64,000 bases of DNA from contig CAWCUH010000004.1 of NCBI GenBank assembly GCA_963798655.1, forward strand, positions 558,001 through 622,000, in the 5' to 3' direction. Below the pieces are notes generated by a model that was not told the origin of the DNA, ran no database searches, and saw only the letters and a list, made by a program, of their open reading frames with translations. This stretch comes from CAVSMC01 sp963798655. Its GTDB lineage: Bacteria; Pseudomonadota; Gammaproteobacteria; Burkholderiales; Casimicrobiaceae. Shown piece by piece: positions 15,655-25,886 of the stretch. Each line of letters begins with the position of its first letter. Position 1 is the stretch's first letter. The translations under genes were made by a program, and so were the position numbers.

Positions 15655-18210
15655 TCAGTGCTCCGTCTGGTACTTCGGTGAGATCGCGATCAGGTAGTAC
15701 GCGGCGCGCGCGCGGTCGTATTTCTGCACGTCCGTCGGCGTCGCCGACAGCGTCACCGCGCTGACCGCATTGATGATCTGCGTGCGCCACGCCGGCGACA
15801 GCGACTCGTAGAGCAACGCGCTCGCAACGAAATCGACCAGCGCCGGCACGTTGTTGTACAGGCCCGCGGCGATCGAAAGATCGATCTTCGTCCCGGTCGA
15901 CCCGATCACCGTCGTGTCGCGCGCGCACGTGCCGAGGTTCACATTGGTCGACGGAGCCGGCGCGCACGCGTTGGCGGCGCCGAAGCCGAGGATGTTGTAG
16001 AAGAAGTTGACCCTCGAGAAGTACGTCGTCGCGTCGAGGATGCCGAACTGCGGGCCGGACAGGTTCGACCCGGGGATCACGTAATCCGCCGGGAAGAAGT
16101 TGAACACCGTCGCCGAATTGAACGGGTCCTGTCCCATGTTCGTCACACGCGAGTTGATCAGGTACACGCCGTCCGACGACGCGCCGACCGCGCGCAGGAA
16201 GTTCGTCACCAGCAGCACCGGTTCCTTCAGCGCGCCGAACTTCGAGTACACGGGATTGCGCGGCGCCCGCGCCTCGGGGTCGAGCAGGATCGCTCGCACG
16301 ACCGCCTTGAGGTTGCCGCGCACGCCCGCGCCGTCGTTGTTCCAGACGTTGCTGATCCGCGCCACATACGCAGGCGACGGGTTGCTCGTCACCAGGTGCT
16401 GGATCAGCTGCTTGCCGATGAACGGCCCGACGTTCGGATGCTGCGCGATCACCGAAACGGCCGTGCGCAAATCCGGGTCGGCGCGAAGCCCCGCGCCCAC
16501 GGTGAACCCGAGGAACGTCTTCGACGTCGTGTCGTGATAGTTCGTCGCGCCGCCGCAGCCGTTGAGCGCGGTGCTTTCGCACGGGATCATGGTGTTCGTG
16601 TAGTTGACCGGCGCGTTCCACGTCGGCGTCGAGACGCCCGGACGCGGGAAGTACGTCCATCCGGTCATCACCTTCGCAAGCTCGGTGATCTCGGTCTGCG
16701 TGTACGACGCGATCGGCTCGCCGTTCGCGTCGCCTAGGATCGTGCCGTCCGGGTTCAGCTCGAACAGCCCGATCGAGAACAATTGCATGATCTCCCGAGC
16801 GTAGTTCTCGTTCGGCGACGTCGTTGCCGACGCCTTGCGATTGTTCGCCATGTCGAGGTAGTTGCCCATGAACCCGTTCACCGTGATGGCGAACAGAAGG
16901 TCCTCGAAGCGGCCGAATGCGTAGTCGCGCAGCAACTGCTGGTAGTCGCGATTCGCGTACTGGATCGCGTCCTGCTGCGCGGATGTCACCAGGATTTGCG
17001 ACAGCGCCCAGGCGACGCGCATGCGCAGCTGATCGGGCGCGGTGAGCGCATTACGCCAGAACGCGCGCTGCAGCGGATAGATCGTGTAGTTGTCGCGACG
17101 GCACTGGTTGGTCGTGCTCGAGATGTCGTTGCACTGGCAGTTCGGGCCGGTGTAGCTCGGCGCTACGCACGCGGGCTGACCAGCTGGTTGCGGCACGCTC
17201 TGGGGCCACCATCCCGGCGCGCTCGCCGGTGCGCCGGTCCATCCGGCGAGAACCGGCAGGTCGGTCTTCGGCTGCGTGTTGAGCTGATCGTCGATCCAGC
17301 CGGTGATGCCGAGCGTCTGCACGCGCCCGATCTCGGCCGGCGTCGGGCCGAACGTCGCCTGATGGAGCAGGCGCGCCGGGTCGATGACGCCGTTCGCGAC
17401 GGCACCGCGGCCGAAATAGAGCGGCCGGTCGCCGAGGCCGCCGAACCCGAAGATGTCGGTGACGGGATTCACGCGCGTCGTCGTGACGTACCAGATGCCG
17501 TTGCGGAACAGCACAAGGTCGACGGTGCCGTCGCCGTTGTAGTCGAAGGCCATCGGGATGTCGGTCGGCAGACCGTACGTGTACGTTTGTGCGACCGCAT
17601 TCGTGCGCGTCGTCGACACGTACCATATCCCGGCGCGGTACAGCACCAGATCCTGCGCGCCGTCGCCGTTGAAATCGGCGACCAGCGGAACGTCGCCGGG
17701 CAGGCCGAACGAGTACGTGTTGGCGACGACCGCCGTGCAGAGCGACACGCCGGGCGCACACGCTGCCGCGGTCGCGACGTACCACGTGCCGCCGCGATAG
17801 AGCACGAGGTCGTCGCGACCGTCGCCGTTCATGTCGGCGCACAGCGGCACGTCGCCCGCAGCGCCAAAATTGACCGTCATGTCGACCGAGCCGTCGCGGC
17901 CAGGGTCGAACTTCCACACGCCGTCGCGGAACACCGTGGGCGAACGCGCGCCGGATCCGGTGATGTCGCACAGCAGGCCGGTATCGCCCGGGCTTCCGAC
18001 GGAGACTTTCAAATCGGCGACGTGGTCGTAGTTGCCGTCCAGAAAGAATTTGCTGATTTCCGGCCGATACACGCCGACGGCGGCCGCCATCGCGCCGTAT
18101 GCCGACTGCGCGAACGACGCCGCGCTCACGAGGGCCGCGACGAAGAGCGCGCAGCGGGACGTACGGGATTGCGAAGCGCGTGTGCGCCCGCGGCCAAGCG
18201 ATTGCAGCAT
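15655..18210 (-). CDS. DUF1800 family protein with N-terminal VCBS/FG-GAP repeats
   Basis: 851 residues. A signal peptide (to about residue 40, ALVSAASFAQSAYGA) is followed by four copies of a 'DxNGDGxxDLVLYRxGxWYV' repeat (about residues 85-265; for example CADMNGDGRDDLVLYRGGTW), a calcium-binding FG-GAP/VCBS pattern. The DUF1800 domain fills about residues 280-840 (DPARLLHQATFGPTPAEIGR; NYAREIMQLFSIGLFELN). The fusion of repeats and DUF1800 is the notable point. Ribosome-binding site AAGAGGT precedes the ATG. Co-transcribed with the DUF1501 gene, with which it likely acts outside the cytoplasm. Confidence 0.85.
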   Translation of the reverse strand: MLQSLGRGRTRASQSRTSRCALFVAALVSAASFAQSAYGAMAAAVGVYRPEISKFFLDGNYDHVADLKVSVGSPGDTGLLCDITGSGARSPTVFRDGVWKFDPGRDGSVDMTVNFGAAGDVPLCADMNGDGRDDLVLYRGGTWYVATAAACAPGVSLCTAVVANTYSFGLPGDVPLVADFNGDGAQDLVLYRAGIWYVSTTRTNAVAQTYTYGLPTDIPMAFDYNGDGTVDLVLFRNGIWYVTTTRVNPVTDIFGFGGLGDRPLYFGRGAVANGVIDPARLLHQATFGPTPAEIGRVQTLGITGWIDDQLNTQPKTDLPVLAGWTGAPASAPGWWPQSVPQPAGQPACVAPSYTGPNCQCNDISSTTNQCRRDNYTIYPLQRAFWRNALTAPDQLRMRVAWALSQILVTSAQQDAIQYANRDYQQLLRDYAFGRFEDLLFAITVNGFMGNYLDMANNRKASATTSPNENYAREIMQLFSIGLFELNPDGTILGDANGEPIASYTQTEITELAKVMTGWTYFPRPGVSTPTWNAPVNYTNTMIPCESTALNGCGGATNYHDTTSKTFLGFTVGAGLRADPDLRTAVSVIAQHPNVGPFIGKQLIQHLVTSNPSPAYVARISNVWNNDGAGVRGNLKAVVRAILLDPEARAPRNPVYSKFGALKEPVLLVTNFLRAVGASSDGVYLINSRVTNMGQDPFNSATVFNFFPADYVIPGSNLSGPQFGILDATTYFSRVNFFYNILGFGAANACAPAPSTNVNLGTCARDTTVIGSTGTKIDLSIAAGLYNNVPALVDFVASALLYESLSPAWRTQIINAVSAVTLSATPTDVQKYDRARAAYYLIAISPKYQTEH

Positions 18211-18602
18211 GACGACCTCTTATCTGTCTTGGTCCCGAGCCGGCCGACGCCTGCCGGCCGGTCACGCCGCCCCGGAAGCAATCCCGGACCCACCTGCGGC
18301 GCGAGGGTGGAAATTCGCCAATTCCGCCGGACCGGTCTGCCACCGGCGACGACGGTGCCTGCAAATATGACAACGGGTTATGACGAATGCATGGCGAGAT
18401 TGCATGACGAGGGCATAATTTGCAAGCGCCCGAGCCTCGTTCCGCGGGCCGTTCGTCGGATGAAGTTGTGGCCGACAAGGGGAGCGATCGCTCATACGCC
18501 GCCGCAATGGCGCGTGCTAACGCATTGAGAATGCGAACAGTTTTCAGCCGCGTTTCGAGGGTACGCGGCGGCGCGGCCTGCGCCTGCCGTTCGGCGGCTC
18601 GC
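18211..18602. other. Intergenic region upstream of the DUF1800 gene
   Basis: About 390 bp without a supported gene. It contains the 5' leader of the DUF1800-DUF1501 operon with a small hairpin (CCGGCC / GGCCGG, 18240-18261) and, further up, a locally AT-richer block with an imperfect dyad (TGCAAATATG at 18359 against CATAATTTGCA ending at 18422) that could be a promoter or operator. No confident -35/-10 pair could be assigned. The xerC stop codon lies at its right edge. Confidence 0.4.
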
Positions 18603-19559
18603 TCAGCGGCTGCGCTTGCGGCGCGCGCGCGGGTGGGCGGCGTCGTAAACCTTCGCCAGCGCCTGGAAGTCGAGATGCGTGTACACCTGGGTGCTCGCGA
18701 TGCTCGCGTGGCCCAGCATTTCCTGCACGGCACGAAGATCGCCGGACGACTGCAGCACGTGCGACGCGAACGAATGGCGAAGCATGTGTGGATGCACGTG
18801 GCGCGCGAGACCCTGCGCGCGCGCCCAGTACGCGAGCCGGCGCTCGATGGTCCGCCGATTGACCCGGGTGCCGCGCGCACCGACGAACAGCGCGCGCTCC
18901 TCCGGCGCGACGAGCGCGCGCCGGACGTCGAGCCAGCGTGCTATCGCCTCGCGTGCGCCCGCACCGACCGGCACGATGCGCTCCTTCGATCCTTTGCCGA
19001 ACACCCGTACCTCGCCCGTCACGAGGTCTACACGATCGACGTCCAGTCCGGCGAGCTCGGCGAGCCGCAGGCCCGACGAGTAGGCGAGCTCGAACAACGC
19101 CCGGTCGCGCTGCGCGAGCGGATCGTCGGCGCCGATCTCGACGAGCCGCACCGCTTCGTCCGGCGACAGCGCCGCCGGCAAGCGTCGCGCCGAGCGTGGC
19201 GCGCGAAGCCCCGCGCACGGAGTTTGCTCGATCGTCGTATCGCGCTCGAGTGCGAAGCGGTAGAACGCGCGCCACGCGGACAGCATGCGCGCGAGACTGC
19301 GTCCCGACAGCCCGCGACCATGCAGCACGGCCAGATAGCGGCGCAGCTCAGGCGTCGTGACGCGCGCGAGCGGCGCCTCGCCGCAAAGCCGCGCGAGCGC
19401 AGCGACGTCGCTCACGTACGCGGTCCGCGTGTGCGCCGGACGCATCGCGAGGTGCTGCGCGAAGGCTTCGATCAGCTGCGCATTCGCCGGCGCGACCCGA
19501 ACCTCGCCCGGATCGCGCGCCGATGCACGCTTCGACGAGGGCGGGCGGCGAGCAGTCAC
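18603..19559 (-). CDS. xerC: Tyrosine recombinase XerC
   Basis: 318 residues with a SAM-like N-terminal DNA-binding domain (about 25-110) and a catalytic domain carrying the full tyrosine-recombinase set: Arg in SSGLRLAEL (about 160), Lys in GKGSKER, His-x-x-Arg in HMLRHSFASH (about 255), GHASIASTQVY with the nucleophilic Tyr near 287. XerC with XerD resolves chromosome dimers at dif. Placement at the end of dapF-DUF484-xerC is the classical proteobacterial order and favours the housekeeping XerC over an integrase. Confidence 0.9.
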   Translation of the reverse strand: MTARRPPSSKRASARDPGEVRVAPANAQLIEAFAQHLAMRPAHTRTAYVSDVAALARLCGEAPLARVTTPELRRYLAVLHGRGLSGRSLARMLSAWRAFYRFALERDTTIEQTPCAGLRAPRSARRLPAALSPDEAVRLVEIGADDPLAQRDRALFELAYSSGLRLAELAGLDVDRVDLVTGEVRVFGKGSKERIVPVGAGAREAIARWLDVRRALVAPEERALFVGARGTRVNRRTIERRLAYWARAQGLARHVHPHMLRHSFASHVLQSSGDLRAVQEMLGHASIASTQVYTHLDFQALAKVYDAAHPRARRKRSR

Positions 19560-19674
19560 ACCCTCGGCCTTTCCACCGGCGGCGCAATTCGACAGCCGCA
19601 GCTGTGGGCCTCGCTGCGGCGGTTCGCGATTGCTCGCATCCCCTTGCCTACCGGCCGGGGCCCCTGCTCGTCGC

Positions 19675-20373
19675 TCACGCCGCCGGCAGGTATCGCGCCG
19701 TCGCGACGCTCGCGAGCTCGGCGAGCCGCGTCAGGTAGACGGTGCCCATGCCGGCGTAATAGCGGTCGGGCTCCGCGCTCGCGAGGCCCAACATGCCGAA
19801 CGTCTGCGCGGTGCGCAGCGGCAGGAACGCGAACGAGCGGCACGCATCGCCCGCATCGAACCAGTCGCGCGCCTCGAACGGCGCCGAGCTGCCGCAGTAC
19901 GGCGCGCCGAGCTGATCGGCGTACTCGCGCAGTTCCACGCTCGTCGCCGCGAGCTCCGGCAGGTATGACTGCTCGGGCACGCGGCCCCAGAGCCTGCTCG
20001 CTACATGAGGAACGCCGAAATCCTCCTTCAGGCTGTGATACAGCACGGCGAGCGTCGTCTCGAGGTCGGGTGCGGCGAACAGCGCGAGCGTCGATCGGTG
20101 CAGCTTCTCGCCGATCGCGTCGTTCTCCGCGCCGAAGCGGATCAGCTCGCGCAGACGCGACTCGAGCTCGCCGTTCTTCTCGCGCAACGCGATGATCTGC
20201 CGCTCGGCGATCGGAATCGCATGACCGCCGTGCGGGTGCGGCACGAAGATCTCGGCAACGAGGTCGGCGTATTCCTCGAAGAAATGCGGGTTGTCCTTCA
20301 GGTACCCGGCAACCGCGCTGGCGTCCATTCGCGAGATCCTGGCTTGATCGTCGGTTGTCGATTCGTCGGGCAT
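19675..20373 (-). CDS. DUF484 family protein (GAF-like)
   Basis: 232 residues beginning MPDESTTDDQARISRMDASAV. It has the family opening VAGYLKDNPHFFEEYADLV, then HAIPIAERQIIALREKN with a coiled-coil-prone stretch, and a GAF-like C-terminal domain (SLKEDFGVPHVASRLWG; FLPLRTAQTFGMLGLAS). The role is unknown, but the gene is conserved between dapF and xerC in many proteobacteria. The start at 20373 is 8 bp after the dapF stop; the longer open frame upstream is dapF in another frame. Confidence 0.85.
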   Translation of the reverse strand: MPDESTTDDQARISRMDASAVAGYLKDNPHFFEEYADLVAEIFVPHPHGGHAIPIAERQIIALREKNGELESRLRELIRFGAENDAIGEKLHRSTLALFAAPDLETTLAVLYHSLKEDFGVPHVASRLWGRVPEQSYLPELAATSVELREYADQLGAPYCGSSAPFEARDWFDAGDACRSFAFLPLRTAQTFGMLGLASAEPDRYYAGMGTVYLTRLAELASVATARYLPAA

Positions 20374-20381
20374 CGCTCGTT

Positions 20382-21220
20382 TCACACCGGCTGAAGGCGC
20401 CACTCGCCTTCGAACGTCGTTTCGGCGGGACCCGTCATCCGCACCGATCGGCCGTCGCCCGACCATGCAATCGTCAGCGTTCCCCCGCGAGTGCGCACGC
20501 ACACCGGCGAATCGAGAAGGCCGCGGCGGACTCCCGCGACGACTGCCGCGCACGCACCGGTGCCGCATGCGAGCGTCTCGCCGACACCGCGCTCCCATAC
20601 GCGCAGGCGAATGGTAGCGCGATCGATGACCTGCATGTAGCCGACGTTGACGCGATTGGGAAATCGCGGATGACGCTCGATTCGCGGGCCCTGCGTTTGG
20701 ACGGGCGCGCGTTCGATGTCGTCGACGCGCTGCACCGCGTGGGGATTGCCCATCGACACCACCGAAACGTCGACGCGTTCGCCATCGACGTCGAGCGGCG
20801 TGACGATCGACGCAGCCTGCGCGACGAATGGAATGGCCGCGGGATCGAATTGCGGCACGCCCATGTCGACGCTGACCTCGCCATCGCCTTCGAGCGCCGG
20901 CTCGATGAGACCCCCGGCCGTTTCGACGCGGATCGATCGCTTCGCCGTCAAGCCGCGGTCGCGGACGAACTTGACGAAGCAGCGCGCGCCGTTGCCGCAC
21001 TGCTCGACTTCGCCGCCGTCGGCGTTGAAGATCCGGTAACGGAAGTCCGCGCCGTCGTGCCGCGGACGCTCGACGACGAGCACCTGGTCGCAGCCGACGC
21101 CGAAGCGGCGATCGGCGAGCGCACGGATCTGCGCCGGCGTGAGCTCGATACGCTGTGCCACGCCATCGAGCACGACGAAGTCGTTGCCGCAGCCCTGCAT
21201 CTTCGTGAAGCGCAGCGTCG

Positions 21221-21224
<4 letters not shown>
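20382..21224 (-). CDS. dapF: Diaminopimelate epimerase
   Basis: 280 residues. The two catalytic cysteines are in EVEQCGNGARC (Cys76) and LACGTGACAAVV (about 218). DapF converts LL- to meso-diaminopimelate for lysine and peptidoglycan. The ATG at 21222-21224 overlaps the ychF stop by the ATGA arrangement, so the genes are translationally coupled. An in-frame extension upstream to 21437 is a shadow of ychF. Confidence 0.95.
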
Positions 21225-22311
<1,087 letters not shown>

Positions 22312-22315
<4 letters not shown>

Positions 22316-22938
22316 GTCGCCGACCCCTTGCCCTTGGTTTCGCTTTCTCTCGTGTCCTTGTCCTTCGTATGCACCGCCGTCATCGCGCGCTCGAACTCGC
22401 CGGCGGCGATCGCCGGCCATGCATCGAGCGCGCGCTCGATCGCTGCGCCGATGCCGGCGCGCTCCTCGGGTCTCGGCGGCCGCAGCACGTAGTCGACGAC
22501 GGGCTGCTGCGGGAATTCCGAATCACGCGGATGCCCGATGCCGATACGCAACCGCCAGAAGTCGGCCGTGCCGAGCTGGCCGACGATGTCACGCAGGCCG
22601 TTGTGCCCGGCGTGGCCGCCGCCGAACTTGAGCTTCGCATCGCCCGGCTTCAGGTCGAGCTCGTCGTGCGCGACGAGCATCTCGTCGGCGGCGATCGAAA
22701 AGAATCGCACGAGCGCCGATACCGCGCGGCCGCTGACGTTCATGTACGTCATCGGCTTCAGCAGTCGGACGTCGCCGGCGCGCGCGACGTGTCCCTGGAA
22801 CCGCGACTCGCTCGAGAAGGATGCGCCGAGCTTCGCCGCGAGCGCGTCGGCGAGCCAGAAGCCCGCGTTGTGCCGCGTCGCGTCGTGCTCGCGGCCCGGA
22901 TTGCCGAGGCCTACGACGAGTCTTATCGGTTGGGTCAT
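22312..22938 (-). CDS. pth: Peptidyl-tRNA hydrolase
   Basis: 208 residues starting MTQPIRLVVGLGNPGREHD. The catalytic His in TRHNAGFWLAD, the MTYMNVSGRAV segment and the Asp of HDELDLKPGDAK match the family; it frees tRNA from peptidyl-tRNA drop-off products. The rplY terminator lies in the gap upstream, so part of its transcription must read through or start within 22939-22970. The C-terminus is slightly Lys/Glu-rich (KDKDTRESETKGKG), unlike most homologues but harmless. Confidence 0.95.
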
Positions 22939-22970
22939 CGCTCGCTTCGAAATGCGCGTGCCCGCGCCAA

Positions 22971-23006
22971 ACAACAAGGCCCGCCGAACGATTGCGCCGG
23001 CGGGCC
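22971..23006 (-). terminator. Hairpin terminator after rplY
   Basis: On the minus strand GGCCCGCCGG and its complement CGGCGGGCC enclose an 11-base loop and are followed by TTGTTGTTT. The T-rich tail is interrupted, so read-through into pth is expected. Confidence 0.65.
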
Positions 23007-23033
23007 TTCGGTGTGCGGCTCGTCCGAGCGCGG

Positions 23034-23750
23034 CTACTTCTTCTTGTCGTCCTTCTTCTCGGTGCCCTTCGCCTCGGCTGCGGGCGCCGCCGGCGCCGTC
23101 GCTCCGGCCACGGGCGCTGCGGCGGCGCCTTCGGCCGTCGCCGCAGCCGCAGCGGCGGCGGCCTCTTCCTCGGCCTCGACCTGCGCCTTCGGCACGACGG
23201 CGGACGCGATGACCGGATCGAGCTTGCCGTGCGTGACGAGCGAGACACCCGGCGGCATCCTGAGCTCGGACAAGTGGATCGGCTTGCCGATGTCGAGCGC
23301 CGAAAGATCGACCTCGACGTACTCGGGAAGGTCGCGCGGAAGACACGACACGTCGACGTCGTTCGCGACATGGCTCACGACGGCGCCGGAGGCCTTGACC
23401 GCCGGTGACTGCTCGCCGTTGACGAAGTGCAACGGCACCTTCATGTGGATCTTCCTGTTCTCGTCGACGCGCTGGAAATCGACGTGCAGGATCTCGTTCT
23501 TGAACGGATGGAGCTGCACGTCGCGCAACAGCACCTTCGCCGTCGCGCCGTCGAGCTTCATTGTCAGGATCGACGCATGGAACGCCTCGTTGCGAAGCGC
23601 GTGGAACAGCGCGTTGTGGTCGAGCTCGATCGGCGTCGGCGCATTCGTGCCGCCGTAGACGATGCCCGGCGCCCGGCCCGAGCGGCGGAGCCGGCGGCTC
23701 GCGCCGCGGCCCTCGGTGGCGCGCGGAAAAGCGGTGAATTCGAATTGCAT
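23034..23750 (-). CDS. rplY: 50S ribosomal protein L25 / general stress protein Ctc
   Basis: 238 residues: the L25 5S-rRNA-binding domain (about 1-95, RRSGRAPGIVYGG; VLLRDVQLHPFKNEILHVDFQRV), the C-terminal TL5/CTC domain (about 96-190), and an Ala/Glu-rich tail ending EKKDDKKK. The long Ctc form is usual in betaproteobacteria. GGAG stands in front of the ATG at 23750. A good promoter lies at 23868-23897, so rplY can be transcribed separately from prs. Confidence 0.95.
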   Translation of the reverse strand: MQFEFTAFPRATEGRGASRRLRRSGRAPGIVYGGTNAPTPIELDHNALFHALRNEAFHASILTMKLDGATAKVLLRDVQLHPFKNEILHVDFQRVDENRKIHMKVPLHFVNGEQSPAVKASGAVVSHVANDVDVSCLPRDLPEYVEVDLSALDIGKPIHLSELRMPPGVSLVTHGKLDPVIASAVVPKAQVEAEEEAAAAAAAATAEGAAAAPVAGATAPAAPAAEAKGTEKKDDKKK

Positions 23751-23867
23751 GATTTCGCTCCGGTGTCTGCGGCCTTCTGCGCGCTCGGCTTCGAAGCGTT
23801 GCGCGCGGTCGTCCGCGGTTGGCGACATCGGACGCGCCACGAAGGGAGCGACCGGGAAAAGCGTTGA

Positions 23868-23897
23868 ATTATAGCGTTTTTATGCGGACGCGCGCAA
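23868..23897 (-). promoter_or_regulatory. Sigma-70 type promoter for rplY
   Basis: On the minus strand TTGCGC (23897-23892) and a perfect TATAAT (23873-23868) are separated by 18 bp, about 120 bp upstream of the rplY ATG and just beyond the prs stop. Confidence 0.6.
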
Positions 23898-23903
23898 CGG
23901 CCG

Positions 23904-24854
23904 TCACTCGGTGAAGAGCGAGCTCACCGACTCCTCGTTCGACACGCGCGTCATCGTCTCGGCGAGCAGCTGCGCGCACGACAGCACGCGGATGCGCGGA
24001 CACGCCTGTGCTTCGGCGGTAAGCGGAATCGTGTCGGTCACGACGATCTCGTCCATGTCCGACGCGCCGATTCGCGCGACGGCGCCGCCGGAGAGCACGG
24101 CGTGCGTGCAGTACGCGACGACCTTCGTCGCGCCGTGCTCCTTCAATGCGGTGGCCGCCTTGCACAGCGTGTTCGCGGTGTCGACGATGTCGTCCATGAT
24201 CACGCACGTTCGGCCCGACACGTCGCCGATGATGTTCATCACTTCGGAGACGTTCGCTCGCGGGCGCCGCTTGTCGATGATCGCGAGCTCCGAGTCGAGG
24301 CGCTTCGCGATCGCGCGCGCGCGCACGACGCCGCCGACGTCCGGCGAGACGACGAGCAGGTTGTCGTAGCTCTGCTTCCACAGATCGCCGAGCAGGATCG
24401 GCGTCGCGTAGATGTTGTCGACCGGAATGTTGAAGAAACCCTGGATCTGGTCGGCATGCAGGTCCATCACCATCATCCGCTGCACCCCGACCGTTTGCAG
24501 CATGTCGGCAACGACCTTGGCGGTGATCGGCACGCGCGCTGAGCGCGGCCTTCGATCCTGGCGCGCGTAGCCGTAGTACGGAATGCACCCGGTGATGCGT
24601 GCCGACGAAGCGCGTTTCAGCGCGTCGACCATCACCATGATCTCCATCAGATTGTCGTTGGTCGGCTGGCACGTCGACTGCAGCACGAACACCTCGCGTC
24701 CGCGAACGTTCTCGAGCAGCTCGACCATCACTTCGCCGTCGGAGAAGCGGCCGACGACCGCGCGGCCGAGGCTGATGTTCAGGTGGCGGCACACGGCTTC
24801 GGCGAGCTTCGGGTTGCCGTTGCCGGTGAAGATCCTCATCCGCTCGAAAGCCAT
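23904..24854 (-). CDS. prs: Ribose-phosphate pyrophosphokinase
   Basis: 316 residues, the standard bacterial length. Visible motifs: ATP-loop and flexible segments FSDGEVMVELLENVRG and YARQDRRP, the metal-binding MDLHADQIQGFF, and the PRPP-binding loop VIMDDIVDTANTL. It makes PRPP for nucleotide, His and Trp synthesis. It directly follows tRNA-Gln in the same direction, with a strong 12-bp hairpin between them. Confidence 0.97.
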   Translation of the reverse strand: MAFERMRIFTGNGNPKLAEAVCRHLNISLGRAVVGRFSDGEVMVELLENVRGREVFVLQSTCQPTNDNLMEIMVMVDALKRASSARITGCIPYYGYARQDRRPRSARVPITAKVVADMLQTVGVQRMMVMDLHADQIQGFFNIPVDNIYATPILLGDLWKQSYDNLLVVSPDVGGVVRARAIAKRLDSELAIIDKRRPRANVSEVMNIIGDVSGRTCVIMDDIVDTANTLCKAATALKEHGATKVVAYCTHAVLSGGAVARIGASDMDEIVVTDTIPLTAEAQACPRIRVLSCAQLLAETMTRVSNEESVSSLFTE

Positions 24855-24871
24855 GGTGGGTTCCTCAACGC

Positions 24872-24902
24872 GGACAGGCCGCGCTCGTCACGCGGCCTGT
24901 CC
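24872..24902 (-). other. Strong hairpin between tRNA-Gln and prs
   Basis: GGACAGGCCGCG and CGCGGCCTGTCC form a perfect 12-bp stem with a 7-base loop. There is no T run, so it is more likely an RNA-processing or stability element at the tRNA/prs junction than a terminator. Confidence 0.6.
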
Positions 24903-24914
24903 GTGCAGAAGGGG

Positions 24915-24988
24915 CTGGGGAGGAAGGATTCGAACCCTCGAATGCCGGAATCAAAATCCGGTGCCTTAACCAGCTTGGCGACTCCCCA
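24915..24988 (-). tRNA. tRNA-Gln (anticodon UUG)
   Basis: A 74-base cloverleaf on the minus strand: acceptor TGGGGAG / CTCCCCA, D-arm with AAGCTGGTTAAGGC, anticodon arm CCGGATTTTGATTCCGG with TTG, and T-arm GAGGGTTCGAATCCTTC. The discriminator base is G. The genome continues CCC, so the 3' CCA is not encoded and must be added. Neighbours ispE and prs give the classic ispE-tRNA-Gln-prs order. Confidence 0.95.
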
Positions 24989-25040
24989 GCGGAGCGAAGC
25001 GAAATCGTGCGCGCGTCGAACGTTGCAATCCGACCGAGCG

Positions 25041-25880
25041 TCATGCGAGCGTTGCGAGCGGATGGCGCGCGAGCGTTCGGGCGACGATGCCGCTCATGCG
25101 TGCGGGACGATCATCGCACGCGGCGCGGGCATCCGCTTCAACGGTGAACGGTGCGAACACGCAGGCCCCCGACCCTGTCATCCGCGCCGCGTCCGACCGC
25201 GCAGCGAGCCGCGCGAGCGCTTCGGCGATATCCGGGTAACGAGCCGCGGCGACCGGTTGCAGATCGTTTCGGCCATAACTCTCGGAAAAGACGTCCATTT
25301 TCGCTGACGCGCTCGCGCGTGTCAATTCGCGCGCCGCGAAAATGTCCGCGGTGCGCACGATGACCGGCGGAACGATCAGCGCGATCCACATCGGCGCGAT
25401 CGACACCGGCGTCAGCCGCTCGCCGATGCCGCGTGCGACGGCGGGTCCGGCCCCGAGGAAGAACGCGACGTCGGCGCCCAGCCCGGCGCCGATATCGGCG
25501 AGCCGCGAGCGTGGCCAGTGCAAGCGCCACAGCGCATTGAGAGCGATCAAGACCGATGCGGCGTCGGAGCTGCCGCCGCCGAGGCCGCCGCCTTGCGGAA
25601 TCCGCTTGTCCACGGCGATGTCGACACCCGCGTCGCAGCCGCTTGCACGCTTGAGCGCTCGTGCCGCACGAACGGTCAGGTCGTCGTCGTGCGCGACGCC
25701 GTCGACGGCGCGCGTGCGCGCGATCGCGCCGTCGACGCGCTGCTCGAGCGACACGACGTCGGCGAAATCGAGCGCGACCATCAGCGATTCGATGTCGTGG
25801 TAGCCGTCGTCGCGGCGCCCGACGACATGCAGGAACAGGTTCACCTTCGCTGGCGCCGGAACGACGAGGCGATCGGTCAT
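25041..25880 (-). CDS. ispE: 4-diphosphocytidyl-2-C-methyl-D-erythritol kinase
   Basis: 279 residues of the GHMP kinase superfamily. Motif 1 PAPAKVNLFLHVVGRRDDGYH, the ATP-binding motif PQGGGLGGGSSDAA (about 94-107) and the C-terminal MTGSGACVFA are present. It phosphorylates CDP-methylerythritol in the MEP isoprenoid pathway. It follows lolB closely (6 bp between lolB stop and ispE start), matching the usual order lolB-ispE-tRNA-Gln-prs. Confidence 0.95.
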   Translation of the reverse strand: MTDRLVVPAPAKVNLFLHVVGRRDDGYHDIESLMVALDFADVVSLEQRVDGAIARTRAVDGVAHDDDLTVRAARALKRASGCDAGVDIAVDKRIPQGGGLGGGSSDAASVLIALNALWRLHWPRSRLADIGAGLGADVAFFLGAGPAVARGIGERLTPVSIAPMWIALIVPPVIVRTADIFAARELTRASASAKMDVFSESYGRNDLQPVAAARYPDIAEALARLAARSDAARMTGSGACVFAPFTVEADARAACDDRPARMSGIVARTLARHPLATLA

Positions 25881-25886
25881 GGCGGG

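Noticed and set aside
18603..19559. The tyrosine recombinase as an integrase of a mobile element
   Set aside because: Its dapF-DUF484-xerC context, length and motifs are those of housekeeping XerC, and no attachment-site repeats were seen.
24900..25040. The tRNA-Gln 3' end as an integration site
   Set aside because: The flanking genes are in the conserved ancestral order and no repeated tRNA 3' fragment or integrase is found.
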